From: Myxococcales bacterium
GTDB lineage: Bacteria > Myxococcota_A > Polyangia > Polyangiales > Ga0077539
NCBI GenBank assembly: GCA_013298625.1
Contig: JAAFIF010000008.1
Location: forward strand, 62,001-126,000
Reading direction: 5' to 3'
DNA: 64,000 nucleotides
The first letter of the stretch is position 1. Each line of letters begins with the position of its first letter. Under the pieces are notes generated by a model that saw only the letters and a list, made by a program, of their open reading frames with translations, searched no databases and was not told the origin of the DNA. Shown here piece after piece: positions 54,416 to 64,000 of the stretch. The position numbers were made by a program, and so were the translations under genes.

Positions 54416-56563
54416 TCACCGGTTCGGCGATTCGCTGTGGAGCGCCGCGCGCGCCGCGGCGAGCGCCGGCAGCGAGCGCGACGCTGCGACGAGGGCGCGC
54501 CACTCGTCCGGGCTGAGAAATCCCGTGCGAAACGGCCGCGCGGCGAACACTTCGTCCTCGCCCTCGTCGCCCTCGCAGAGCGCCATCGCTTGACGGACCG
54601 CTCCGCGCTCGGCGGACACGGTCCAGCGCAACACTGCCGCGCGAAACACCGTCGGAGACAACCTGGCAGCCAGCGGCGCGAGCGCCTCGCGCAACGTCGG
54701 GTCCGCGGCGACAGCGCGCGCGATGCCGTGCGCAGAGCTGCCCTCGGACTCATCGGACATATCTTGTCCGAGCGCTGTGGCGACGGCGACGGCCGCGTCG
54801 GCGAGCAGCATCGGCGTCGGCGCGAGGCGCATGGGGAGTCGTCGCACGGCGAACTGCGCGACGCACTCTGCCGCGAGCCACCGGCGCGCGGACGCGCTGA
54901 GCGCGCGATCGAGCTCTGGGTCGACGAGGACCAAGGCGGGCGTGCTGGGCGGAGCAGACCACAGCGAGCCGAGGCCTTCGACCAACGAGACGATTGGTGG
55001 AGTGATCGAGAGCCAACGAGCGGCGTCGTGGATGGCGCGCGCCATGGGGCTCGACTCGTCGACGACGGACACATCGAAGTCCGCTGGAGAGCGCGCGTAG
55101 GCAGTGCGAAGCGCGGGGACGAGATCGATGATCCACTGGGCGATCTCGGTGCGTTCGCCTTCGTCGTCGAGCGCGTCGAGCGCCGCGCGCAGCTCGTCGA
55201 GGCGCTGTGTGAGGGACGGCTGCGGATCGACGACGGTGGGACGATCGACGGACGTGTTCTCGCCGGCGGTCCACGGCGGCGGCGCGATGGACGCGCGGGT
55301 CTCGACGGGGTGCTCGACCTCGCCGAGATCGGACGGAACCCTCGGCGCGCTGAACACAATGGTCTCGAGCTCTTGCTCGAACACGAGGTGCGGACCGCTC
55401 TCATCGGCGCTCGAGCGGGGCGCGCGCTCGTCGACGACGATGGCGTCTGGCGCGCGCGATGCGGCCTCGACAGCCTCGGCGGCCTCGGCGCGGGCGATCG
55501 CCTCGTCGAGCTCGGCGGGCGGAGGAAACACGGACGGCGACGAGCGAACGTGCTCGGGCGGCGCCTCGGTGGCGACGGGGTGATCGGGCCAGAGCGCGAT
55601 TCCGAGCCGTTGACGCAGGTCGAAGTACGCCTCGCTCATCGCGAACGGAACGAGGTCCGAGAGCGCGTCGCGCGGCGCGGACTCGAGCAGGGGCAGCGCG
55701 CTCTTCACGCTCGCGAGGTCGCCGCACAGCAGCAGTCCTGCGCGCAGCGCCGTGCGCTCGGCGCCTTGGATCCAGCGGCCGAGGTCCACGGTGGTCCCGC
55801 GCTCGACGAAGAGCGCGACGACGCGCTCGAGCCTGGCGAGCGCCGCGGGCTCCATCATCTTTCGGAGCTGGTCGGCGATCTTTGCGACCTGCGGATCGAC
55901 GCCGAGCTGCGGGCGCGCCGCGCGAAGCGCCGCAGCGAACAGCGCAGTGAGCTCTGTGAGTGAGTCTCGATAGAGCACTCGCGCGTACTGCGCCGGGCGA
56001 TAGCGCGCCATGTGATGCCCCGCGAGAAACGCGAGCTCTTCGAGCGAGCGCCCCGAGGTGACCTTCGCGCCCGCGATCGACGCGATCGGATCTGTGGGCA
56101 GCGCTTCGATGGTGCTGTCTCGCGCGGGGACGAGAAAGCCGAGCGGCATGGGGGCGTCGAGCGCGAACGCCGCGGCGCCGAGCGCGCGCACCACGGCGAC
56201 CGAGCTGCGCGCGGGATGCACCGCGTCGTGCGCGTGCAGACCGGCCTTGGCGAGCGGGACCGAGCGCACCGAGCGCACCGCGGCGAGCACGCACTCGAAG
56301 ATCTTGGCGACGAAGGGATCGTCGTCGGGGTGCGCGAGGAGCTTGAACCACGCCTCTTCGTCGATGGGGGCCTCTGCGCGGCGCGGCCGCGCGGGCTTGT
56401 ACTCGTGCGCGAACGCGCGCGCGCCGTCGGGCACGCGCTCGCCGAGCAAGAACACGCCGGCCTGCGCTGCACAGAACGCGGCGTCGTCGCGCCCCTTCGA
56501 GCGAAGGGACGAGACGAGCGCCTCGAGCTCTGCAGCGGCGGCCTCGGGCGAAGGAGCACTCAT
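54416..56563 (-). CDS. Unknown protein sharing a domain with the giant TPR protein
   Basis: 715 residues from the ATG at 56563. Residues 28-324 are clearly related to the last 310 residues of the adjacent giant TPR protein: shared anchors are DPFVAKIF/DPFVGKMF, HHMARYRPAQY/KHMSYYRPEHY, RAGLLLCGDL/RAGFLLCGDL and the end YFDLRQRLGI/YFRLREALGI. The middle (330-470) is acidic and Pro/Ala-rich. The last 240 residues are helical and unrecognised. It lacks TPRs, signal peptide and membrane segments. It starts 55 bases after the giant gene stops, same strand, so they are probably co-transcribed. Confidence 0.75.
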   Translation of the reverse strand: MSAPSPEAAAAELEALVSSLRSKGRDDAAFCAAQAGVFLLGERVPDGARAFAHEYKPARPRRAEAPIDEEAWFKLLAHPDDDPFVAKIFECVLAAVRSVRSVPLAKAGLHAHDAVHPARSSVAVVRALGAAAFALDAPMPLGFLVPARDSTIEALPTDPIASIAGAKVTSGRSLEELAFLAGHHMARYRPAQYARVLYRDSLTELTALFAAALRAARPQLGVDPQVAKIADQLRKMMEPAALARLERVVALFVERGTTVDLGRWIQGAERTALRAGLLLCGDLASVKSALPLLESAPRDALSDLVPFAMSEAYFDLRQRLGIALWPDHPVATEAPPEHVRSSPSVFPPPAELDEAIARAEAAEAVEAASRAPDAIVVDERAPRSSADESGPHLVFEQELETIVFSAPRVPSDLGEVEHPVETRASIAPPPWTAGENTSVDRPTVVDPQPSLTQRLDELRAALDALDDEGERTEIAQWIIDLVPALRTAYARSPADFDVSVVDESSPMARAIHDAARWLSITPPIVSLVEGLGSLWSAPPSTPALVLVDPELDRALSASARRWLAAECVAQFAVRRLPMRLAPTPMLLADAAVAVATALGQDMSDESEGSSAHGIARAVAADPTLREALAPLAARLSPTVFRAAVLRWTVSAERGAVRQAMALCEGDEGEDEVFAARPFRTGFLSPDEWRALVAASRSLPALAAARAALHSESPNR

Positions 56564-56618
56564 CGCAGGTCTACCGCTCTCGCGCCGCGGTGGCAGCGCG
56601 TGGTGTGAAGGGTGATGC

Positions 56619-59600
56619 TCAGTACGCCGCGGCCGCTTGGAACGTGATCCCGAGCGCCTCACGGAGCCGGAAGTACGGCTCGGAGATCGAGAACAGAATC
56701 ACGTCCTTGAGCTTCTCCGTGGGGGCGACGTCGCCGGGGAGGCCGGGCTCCATGGCGATCATCTTCTTGGACACGTCCAGGTCACCGCAGAGCAAGAAGC
56801 CCGCGCGGCACGCGGTGAGCTCGACGCTCTGGAACCACTTCTTGATGTTCACCTGACCGCCCTGGTCGAGGAAGATCTTCACGACCTTGCGCAACCCTTC
56901 GAGGTTGACCGGATCCTGCTGCATCTGCTGCGCGAGCGTCTGCACCGTGGCCATCACCTCGGGCGGAACGTCGAAGTCACCCTTCACGAGCTTGATCGCC
57001 GCGAGGAGCAACATCGTGAGCTCGGCCACCGTCGGAAACAGCGTCCTGACATAGTGCTCGGGCCGGTAGTAGCTCATGTGCTTCGCAGCAATGAACTGAA
57101 GATCCACCGGCTGCATGCCCTGCAAGAGCGACGAGCCCGACACCGACGACCACGGGTCGCTCGGGACGTACGCGAGGCCGCCCGGCTGCTGCGGCCGCAA
57201 GAAGATCGCCGGCATCTGCGGGAGGTTCAGCGCAGCCGCGGACAAGCCCATGGCGCGCACGAGCGCGACCGAGCTGGTCTGCGGATTCTGCTGATCCGCC
57301 GCGGTGAAGCCGAACTGCGCGACGGGGCGCACCTTCACGCGACGAAGGGCAGGGAGAATGCAGGCGAACATCTTTCCGACGAAGGGGTCCTCGTCCTGGT
57401 GAAAGAGGTCCTTGATCCAGCGCTCTTCGTCCAAGCGCGACTGCGGCGCGAGCGGCCGACGCGGCTTGTACTGCTCGTAGAACGCGCGCGCGTCCGCCGG
57501 CGCGTTGTCGCGCAGCAAGAAGCACATCGTGTTCGCCACGCACCAGGCCTTGTCGTACTGGCGCGTCGCGTAGTGCAGGTCGTAGACCGCCTTGAGCGCC
57601 GCGGGGTTGTTGATCTCGCGTCGCAGCATGATGGTCCACGACTCGATCGCCTTCTGCGACTCGCCGGCCATCGTGTAGAGCTCAGCGAGGATCTTCTGCT
57701 CGGTCTCGTCCTCGGGCTTGAGCTTCGACGCGGACTCGAACGCCGTGATCGCCTCGGCCTTCTTGTCCAAGCGATCGCGGTAGATCAACCCGAGCGCGTG
57801 CCAGAGCGAGAACTCGAGGTCGCGGTTTCCCTTGCCCGTGATGCGGTGAAGCATCTTTCGGTACGAGCGCTCGAGCTGCTTGAACTCCTTCTTCGCAGTG
57901 AGGATCTGGTTGATCTTCTCGAAGGACTTCAGGTCGCTCGGGTTGAGGTCGAGCGCGGCGTTGTACCAGTTGACCGCCTCGTCGGGGTTCTTGATCTCGT
58001 TGTTGTAGATCGACGCGACCGTGTACGCGTAGCGCGACTTCTTGGCCGGGTCCTTCTCGACCTCGGACATCTTCGTGACGGTCTCGACCACGCGCGACCA
58101 CTGCTTGGTCTCTTGGTAGAGGCCGAGCAGCTTCATCAACAAGATGTTGTTCGAGTCGCCCTTGATCTCGAGCGCTTCGTTGAAGCTCTGGATCGACTTC
58201 TGCGGGTTCTTCGCCTTGTCCTGCCAGAGCCCGGCGATGTCGACGAGCATGTTGTAGCGCTCGTCGTTGTCGGTCAGGTGGTTGTCGAAGATGGCTCGCT
58301 TGTAGCCGATCACCTGCTCCCACTGGTTGTCCTGCGCGTACGTCTCGACCAACGCCTCGAGCGTCGGGCGGTGGTTCGGCACCTCTTCGAGCGCCTTGTC
58401 GAGGAAGTTGATCGCGCGACGACGATCACCCTGCTCGCGCTTCACCACGCCGATGCGGAAGTAGAGCTCCGCGCGCCCCTCGGGCGCCATGTCGTCTTTG
58501 TGATGAACGACCAGCAAGTGGTAGTTCTTGAACGCGTTCTCCCAGTCCTTCTTCTCGAAGTACGCGAGCGCGAGCTCGCTCAGCACTTCGACGTTGGACC
58601 GGTCGAGCCCGTGCGCGGTCGAGAGCGCCTTGATGGCGCGATCGACCTTGCCGAGCTTCATCGCGACGCGGCCCATCACGAGCTGCAGCTGCAGCTGCTC
58701 TTCGGGCGTGCGGCGCGCGCTCTTGCGGACGAGCACCTCGGCGAGCGGCTCAGCGGCCTCCCACTGCGCCGTCTGCGCGTAGTGAAACACCAGCGGAAAC
58801 GCTGCGTCGTCGAGGTCCGGGTCGGCCTTGATCGACGACTCGAAGCACGCGACAGCCTTGTCGCGCTCGTCGAGGTGGTCGTTCCAGATGCGGCCGAGCT
58901 CGTAGAAGAGCTTGGCCTTGGCGCGCGGCGCCTCGGTCGCGTTGATCTCGCGCTCGAGGTACTGCGCGGCGTCGTACTGGTCGCCGCGGCGCTGAAAGAT
59001 CTGCCGAATCGCGCCGAGCGACGGCGCGTGCGCGTCGTTCACATCGAGCGCAGAGCGGTACAGGTCGAGCGCCTGGTCCTCGTCCTTGAGCTGGTCTTCC
59101 GCGAGCTTTCCGATGCGATACCGGATGTCGACCTGCTTGACCGGGTCGCGCTCGTGGTCCGACAGCGTGCGAAGCGTCTCGATCGCGCGGTCCCACTCGC
59201 CGCGCTTCTCGTACACGCGCGCCAGCCCTTCGAGCGCAGGCAAGTACGTGTAGTCGATGTCGAGCGCGTTCTGAAACCCGTCGATCGCGCGGTCCTGGTC
59301 GTTGAGCTCCTCGGCGTACACTTGGCCCATCGCCGTAAACAGCGGGACGCGCTCCTTGCGCTCCGCCGTCGCCGAGATGTGCCGATCGAGCGCGGAGAGC
59401 AGCTCGTTCCACCGAGACTGACGGCGATAGAGCCGCTCGAGGCCGCGATACGCGTGGTCGTTGTTCGGGTCGATCTCGACCACTTGCTCGAAGCGCGCGG
59501 ACGCCTCGGGCAGCTTCACGAACTCCTCTTCCTGCATCTCAGCGACGCGGGTGAGCAGCTTGATCTTCTCGCGCTCGACCGAGACGTGATCGAGCTGCGC

Positions 59601-62600
59601 TTCGAGCGCGCCGAGCAGGTCCGCAGCGCGGCCCAGGCGGGCGTACAGCCGCTCGAGGCCGCGGAGCGCCGGAAGGTTGCTCGGGTCCGCCGCGACCGCC
59701 GCGCGGTGCACTTCGACCGCGCGCTCGGGGTCGTTCGCGCGGTCCTCGAGGACCTCCGCGAGCTTCAAGCGAACCGCGTTCGCCTGCTCGATGTTGTTCT
59801 GCGCCGCGAGCGCCTCAGCCTTGCGGTAGAGAACGTCCACGAGGCCCACGCCGTTGCCGCGACCTTCGTACACTCGCTCGAGGGCCGTCAGCGCCGCGAC
59901 GTCGCGCGCGTTGAGGTTGAGCGCCGTCTTGTAGTGCTCGACCGCCGCGTCGGGCTGGTTCAAGTGCAACTCCAGCACTTCGCCGAGCTCCACGTGAACC
60001 TTGCGACGGTCCTCTTCGGTGCGCGCCACCGCCATGCAGCGCTCGAGCAGCTGCGTGAGCTGCGGCCACTGCTGCAGCTTGCGGTAGAGCGCCGTCATCG
60101 AGTGCAGCGCCAAGAGGTTGTCCGGCTGCCGCGCGAGCACCTGCTGGTAGATCGGCAGCGCCCACTCGGGCTTGTTGAGATCCACGCCGTACCACTTGGC
60201 CATGTTGAGGCCGATGTGCGTCCAGCGAGGATCCTGCGCGGTCTTCCACCAGTCGTTCGACGTCGAGAGCAGGTCGTTCCACTTCGCGCCGATCGCCGCG
60301 AGGCGCTCGAGCAGCGTCACGGTCTCTTTGTCCGAGACGTCCGTCTCGTACGCGAGCATCGCGGCCGCATAGGCCTGCTCGTTGTCGTTGAGGTTCGCGT
60401 CGTACACCTTCGCCGCGCGGCGAAGCAGGTCGACCTTCTCCTTCGCGTCGTCGTCGCCGAGGGCGTCGAAGCGCGCGATGTACATGTCCACCAGCGGCTC
60501 CCAACGAGCGTTGTCGCGGTGCAGCACCTCGAGCTTCTGAAACGCGCGGTCGTGCAGGTTGTCGACGGCCAGGATCTGCTCGTACGACTCGCGCGCGCCG
60601 TCCGGCTCCTGGATCTTGTCTTCCCAGACCGTGGCGATCTCGACGAGGATCGGGATCTTCGCCTCGTCGATCGACTGCGCGTTCACGCGGATCTTCAGGA
60701 CGTCGACGACCTCGCGCCACTCGTCCGCCGCCGCGTGCAACTCGAGCAGCTTCGCGATCGCCTCTTCGTCGTTCGCCGAGACGTCGAGCACGTTGCGCCA
60801 CGAGGTCACCGCGTCGGCGTGCTGCTGATAGATGTTCTGGTAGAGCATCGCGAGCTCCGCCCAGATCGCCCGCTGCCGCGAGGCGTCGAGCGTCGCAGCA
60901 CCCACCTGAATGTGCTGGTTGAGCGTCGCCGACAGCTCGTCCCAGTTCTCCGTGCGACGGAAGATCTCTTCGAGCGCGACGTACGCAGCGTCGTTGCCCG
61001 AGTCGATGTCCAACACGCGTCGGTACGACTCGACCGCGCGCTCGAGGTCGTTGCGCGCTTGCTCGTGAACGCTCGCGATCCGCAGGCCGATCTGCGCCTT
61101 GCGGTCGTAGTCGTCCGTCGAGACCAGCTGACGCTCGAGCGTGTCGACGAGGTCGTCCCACTTGCCTGCGTTCTGATGCAGCGTCGCGAGCACCTCGAGC
61201 GCGTCCGGGTCTTCACCGCGAAGCGTGAGCACCTCGTTGAGCAGGCGCACCGCATCGTCGGGGCGATTCAACGGCCCGGCCGCCATCTGCGCCTGCCGCG
61301 TGAACAGCTCCGACCGATCGATGTCGCTCGTCGCGTTCTCGCCCTTCTTCTCGAGCACCTTGTACAGCTCGGGAGCGTTGTTCGCCGCGGTGTACAACCG
61401 GTCGAGCGCGTCGAGCGACTCGGGGTGCGACGCGTCCAGCTGATCGACGATCACGCGGTAGCGCGCGATCGCTGGCTCCGCCTGCTGCAGGTCGTTCTCG
61501 AGGATCTGCGCGTGCCGCAGGGTGAACTCGATCTTCTGCGTCGGGTCCTCCACAGCCTGCGCGCGACGGTCGAGCACCTGCGCGAGCCGCTCCGCGTTGC
61601 CGAGCCCCGAGTAGATCACGTCGAGCCGCTCGAGCGCGTCTGCCTCCAGCGGCGCGACGCTCAGCACGTAGTTGTACGAAGCCTCAGCGTTCTCGACGTC
61701 GCGAAGCTCTTCTTCGTACACGCGGCCGAGCCGCTTGCCGACGATGCGCTTCACGTTCTCGTCCGCTGAAGCCTCGACGATGTCTGCGTAGCAGCTCGCG
61801 AGGTCCGTCCACGCGTCCATCGTGCCGGCGAGGCGCTCGCCGTCCGCAAACGACCGCTCGTCGAGCGGCGACTCGCGCAGCGCGCGCATGTGCCAGTTGA
61901 TCGCGCCGACGCCATCGGCCAGCTGCGACTCGTTGAGGTCCGCGAGCGCGTGCATAGCGGCGATGCGCTCAGCCGGGTCCGACACGAGCGTGAGCGCCTG
62001 CTCGTTGAGCTGCGCGAGCCTCTGCCACTCGCCCTGCCCTTCGTAGATCGGCCGCAGCATCGCCGCGACCTCCGCCTGCTTCACGCCGCGGCCGAACATC
62101 GCCTCGAGCGCCGCGACCGTCGGCGAGTGCTCGGGCTCGACGTCGAGCACCTCGCGGTACGCCGCGAGCGCCGCGTCGATGTCGCCAAGCGGCCCTTCGT
62201 TGACCTGCGCGAGCTTGAACCGCAGCGCCACGACCTCTTCGGGCGACGCGTCCGGAAGCGCGATGGCGACCTTCGTGATCGCCGCGAGCTCCTGCCACTT
62301 CTCGCCCGCCTCATAGAGCCGGTCGAGCGCGCGAGCAGCGTCGCCGTTCTGACCGTCCGCCGCGAGCACGGCGCGGTAGCGCTCGATCGCGACGTCGACG
62401 TTGCCGAGCTGCACCTCGTAGATGCGCGCCGTGCGCAACCCGAGCTCGACGAGCTTCTGCGGCTCCTCCGACAGCTTGGCGAGCTCTGCGTCGTACGCGG
62501 CGCCGACCTCGGGCCAGCCAGCGACGGTGTCCGCGAGGCGCTCGATGTTCGCGAGCGTATCTTCGTGCAGCGCGTCGCTCGGGAGCGCGCGCTTGAACGC

Positions 62601-64000
62601 GTCGAACGCCGCCCGCGAGTTGTCGAGCGCGGTCTCTTGCAGCTCCGCGATGCGGTGCAGAAGCGCCACGCGATCGGCAGGCTCCTGCGTGTGCGCGAGC
62701 TGCACTTCGAGCACGCCAACGAGTCGATCGAACGAGCCCGAGGCCGTGTACACGGGCTCGAGCACCGCCGCCGCGCTCACTGGCTCTTTGTCCCCGCGCA
62801 GGATGTTCTCGAGCGCCTCGAGGGTGGGCTGGTGATCCGGCGTAGCGTCGAGGATTCCGCGGTAGATCTCGACGGCGCGCGCGACGTCGCCGACCTGCTT
62901 CTCGTGGATCTCTGCGACGCGATAGCGATACGCGTTGACCTCGTCGGGGTCCGACGCGAGGTCGGCCTCGCGGTCGAGCACGCTGAGCAGCTCCTGCCAG
63001 TTCTGCTGGCCGAGGTAGAGCTGGTCGAGCCGCTGCAGCGCGGTCAGGTCGCTCGGGTCGAGCTCGAGCACCTTGTTGTACGAGTCGATCGCCTTGGTGA
63101 CGTCCTTGAGCTCGCTCTCGTAGACGCTGCCGACCTCGAAATAGAGTCGCTTCTTCTCGTCGGGGTCGCCGACGAGGTCGATCTTTCGCTGCTGAACATC
63201 GAGCAGCTCGGCCCAGCTCCCCTGCGCAACATGCAAGCGCACGAGGGCGTCGACTGCGTTGAGGTCCTCGGCGTCGACCTCGAGCACCTTGCGGTACACA
63301 CCCACCGCGGCATCGGGACGCTCGAGAACGGTCTCGTAAATCTCCGACGCCCTAAACAGATACGCCTTCGCTTCGTCCGAAGACTCCAGCAGCGAAGCCT
63401 TCTGCAGGTACGTCTCCGCGAGCGCGTCGTACTTCTCGCCGAGCTGATAGAGCCGCTCGAGCGCGCTGACCGCGTCGACGTTGCGCGCGTCGAGCACGAG
63501 GATCGCGCGGTAGTGGCCGATCGCTCCGTCAGCGTTCTGCAAGAGCTCTTCGTGCACGACGGCGGCGCGCTGGTGCAGCGAGACCTTGACGTTGACGTCT
63601 TCAACCGCCTCGACGCGCTGCTCGTACGCGGTGGCGAGCTCAGCGAACGCCTGATGCGCGCGTGCGAGACGCTCGAGGCCTGCGACGGTCTCTTCGTTGG
63701 TTGGGTCTTCAGCGAGCGCGCGACCAAAGGTGCGAAACGCTGAGCCTGGATCGTCGAGCGCGGTCTCTTGCAGCTCGGCGATGCGGTGCAAGAGCTCGAC
63801 CTTGCGAAGCGGATCCGTCGCGAGCCCGACTTGGATCTCGTGCACTGCGACGAGCCGATCGTACGCGGCGGACTCTCGGTAGACGGCCTCGAGGATCTCG
63901 GCGACGGCCGCAGCATGCTCAGGCTGCTGCACGAGGCGCTCGAGCGCGGCAAGCGCGTCGGCGTTGGTCGCGTCGCGCTGCAACACCTGACGGTAGATCT
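56619..64000 (-). CDS. Giant TPR protein, N-terminus outside the window
   Basis: At least 2459 residues; the frame is open to the right edge and continues beyond it. Almost all of it is TPR-like helical repeats of about 34-40 residues, with recurring units such as YRAILVLDARNVDAVSALERL and YRKVLEVDAEDLNAVDALVRL, grouped in longer similar blocks (AELQETALD and VELLHRIAELQ recur). The last 310 residues (56622-57551) form a separate conserved domain shared with the next gene. No signal or membrane segment is visible in this part. Known large TPR proteins serve as scaffolds; the role here is unknown. Confidence 0.9.
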   Translation of the reverse strand, partial: IYRQVLQRDATNADALAALERLVQQPEHAAAVAEILEAVYRESAAYDRLVAVHEIQVGLATDPLRKVELLHRIAELQETALDDPGSAFRTFGRALAEDPTNEETVAGLERLARAHQAFAELATAYEQRVEAVEDVNVKVSLHQRAAVVHEELLQNADGAIGHYRAILVLDARNVDAVSALERLYQLGEKYDALAETYLQKASLLESSDEAKAYLFRASEIYETVLERPDAAVGVYRKVLEVDAEDLNAVDALVRLHVAQGSWAELLDVQQRKIDLVGDPDEKKRLYFEVGSVYESELKDVTKAIDSYNKVLELDPSDLTALQRLDQLYLGQQNWQELLSVLDREADLASDPDEVNAYRYRVAEIHEKQVGDVARAVEIYRGILDATPDHQPTLEALENILRGDKEPVSAAAVLEPVYTASGSFDRLVGVLEVQLAHTQEPADRVALLHRIAELQETALDNSRAAFDAFKRALPSDALHEDTLANIERLADTVAGWPEVGAAYDAELAKLSEEPQKLVELGLRTARIYEVQLGNVDVAIERYRAVLAADGQNGDAARALDRLYEAGEKWQELAAITKVAIALPDASPEEVVALRFKLAQVNEGPLGDIDAALAAYREVLDVEPEHSPTVAALEAMFGRGVKQAEVAAMLRPIYEGQGEWQRLAQLNEQALTLVSDPAERIAAMHALADLNESQLADGVGAINWHMRALRESPLDERSFADGERLAGTMDAWTDLASCYADIVEASADENVKRIVGKRLGRVYEEELRDVENAEASYNYVLSVAPLEADALERLDVIYSGLGNAERLAQVLDRRAQAVEDPTQKIEFTLRHAQILENDLQQAEPAIARYRVIVDQLDASHPESLDALDRLYTAANNAPELYKVLEKKGENATSDIDRSELFTRQAQMAAGPLNRPDDAVRLLNEVLTLRGEDPDALEVLATLHQNAGKWDDLVDTLERQLVSTDDYDRKAQIGLRIASVHEQARNDLERAVESYRRVLDIDSGNDAAYVALEEIFRRTENWDELSATLNQHIQVGAATLDASRQRAIWAELAMLYQNIYQQHADAVTSWRNVLDVSANDEEAIAKLLELHAAADEWREVVDVLKIRVNAQSIDEAKIPILVEIATVWEDKIQEPDGARESYEQILAVDNLHDRAFQKLEVLHRDNARWEPLVDMYIARFDALGDDDAKEKVDLLRRAAKVYDANLNDNEQAYAAAMLAYETDVSDKETVTLLERLAAIGAKWNDLLSTSNDWWKTAQDPRWTHIGLNMAKWYGVDLNKPEWALPIYQQVLARQPDNLLALHSMTALYRKLQQWPQLTQLLERCMAVARTEEDRRKVHVELGEVLELHLNQPDAAVEHYKTALNLNARDVAALTALERVYEGRGNGVGLVDVLYRKAEALAAQNNIEQANAVRLKLAEVLEDRANDPERAVEVHRAAVAADPSNLPALRGLERLYARLGRAADLLGALEAQLDHVSVEREKIKLLTRVAEMQEEEFVKLPEASARFEQVVEIDPNNDHAYRGLERLYRRQSRWNELLSALDRHISATAERKERVPLFTAMGQVYAEELNDQDRAIDGFQNALDIDYTYLPALEGLARVYEKRGEWDRAIETLRTLSDHERDPVKQVDIRYRIGKLAEDQLKDEDQALDLYRSALDVNDAHAPSLGAIRQIFQRRGDQYDAAQYLEREINATEAPRAKAKLFYELGRIWNDHLDERDKAVACFESSIKADPDLDDAAFPLVFHYAQTAQWEAAEPLAEVLVRKSARRTPEEQLQLQLVMGRVAMKLGKVDRAIKALSTAHGLDRSNVEVLSELALAYFEKKDWENAFKNYHLLVVHHKDDMAPEGRAELYFRIGVVKREQGDRRRAINFLDKALEEVPNHRPTLEALVETYAQDNQWEQVIGYKRAIFDNHLTDNDERYNMLVDIAGLWQDKAKNPQKSIQSFNEALEIKGDSNNILLMKLLGLYQETKQWSRVVETVTKMSEVEKDPAKKSRYAYTVASIYNNEIKNPDEAVNWYNAALDLNPSDLKSFEKINQILTAKKEFKQLERSYRKMLHRITGKGNRDLEFSLWHALGLIYRDRLDKKAEAITAFESASKLKPEDETEQKILAELYTMAGESQKAIESWTIMLRREINNPAALKAVYDLHYATRQYDKAWCVANTMCFLLRDNAPADARAFYEQYKPRRPLAPQSRLDEERWIKDLFHQDEDPFVGKMFACILPALRRVKVRPVAQFGFTAADQQNPQTSSVALVRAMGLSAAALNLPQMPAIFLRPQQPGGLAYVPSDPWSSVSGSSLLQGMQPVDLQFIAAKHMSYYRPEHYVRTLFPTVAELTMLLLAAIKLVKGDFDVPPEVMATVQTLAQQMQQDPVNLEGLRKVVKIFLDQGGQVNIKKWFQSVELTACRAGFLLCGDLDVSKKMIAMEPGLPGDVAPTEKLKDVILFSISEPYFRLREALGITFQAAAAY

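Noticed and set aside
56637-61769. A plus-strand frame of about 1700 codons opposite the giant TPR gene
   Set aside because: Mirrors the TPR repeats on the other strand; biased composition caused by the repeats and GC content.

Overview
The window is GC-rich and densely coded on both strands. It reads as a chromosomal segment of a Myxococcota bacterium, most likely of the Polyangia (Sandaracinus-like) type. This is inferred from three Hanks-type Ser/Thr kinases, many lipobox proteins with Asp/Ala/Pro-rich linkers, RCC1 and beta-propeller lipoproteins, a very large TPR protein, an animal-like steroid 5-alpha-reductase homologue, and many GTG starts with 4-nt stop/start overlaps. No rRNA, tRNA, insertion sequence, prophage or CRISPR array was seen, and no gene-free stretch exceeds 300 bases.

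Layout. 1-9.1 kb: the end of an unknown gene, then an aroA-cmk-(sensor kinase)-rpsA block on the minus strand with an rpsA promoter, a long leader and a hairpin terminator; next a lipoprotein, an RluA-type pseudouridine synthase, a divergent TrmH-family rRNA methyltransferase and a small exported protein. 9-22.9 kb: a minus-strand run of mutS, two coupled surface beta-propeller lipoproteins, a Ser/Thr kinase, a TPR protein, glnD and a lipoprotein amidase. 23-26.4 kb: a four-gene overlapping chain of DUF2892 membrane protein, ECF sigma factor, zinc anti-sigma factor and a GspE/PilB-type ATPase. 26.5-30.2 kb: a LysR regulator with a steroid-reductase homologue, facing an NmrA-like reductase across two dyad operators, then an aldo/keto reductase.

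30.3-35.9 kb is the most unusual region: a membrane Ser/Thr kinase, a protein resembling eukaryotic major vault protein, and nrfHA (ammonifying nitrite reductase), all on the plus strand. A striking set of dyads lies before nrfH, and the NrfA has CxxCH instead of CxxCK at haem 1. 35.9-43.9 kb: an acyl-CoA synthetase, an MFS/GPH transporter, a DUF2804 protein, a Nudix-ProX fusion, a membrane protein, a monohaem lipoprotein and a small lipoprotein. 43.9-47.6 kb: a phosphorelay operon of a Ser/Thr kinase fused to a receiver, a lone receiver, and a GAF-PAS histidine kinase with a terminal HPt. 47.7-54.4 kb: an RCC1 lipoprotein, tsaE, an M1 peptidase with a membrane partner, and a RimK-like ligase coupled to a crotonase. 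54.4-64 kb: two adjacent minus-strand genes that share a conserved domain of about 300 residues; one is a giant TPR protein running off the window.

Functions group into core housekeeping (translation, repair, aromatic and nucleotide metabolism, nitrogen sensing), signal transduction (three Ser/Thr kinases, two histidine kinases, ECF sigma, LysR), cell-surface lipoproteins, and nitrite ammonification. All calls come from reading the sequence and recalling protein families; no database search was run.
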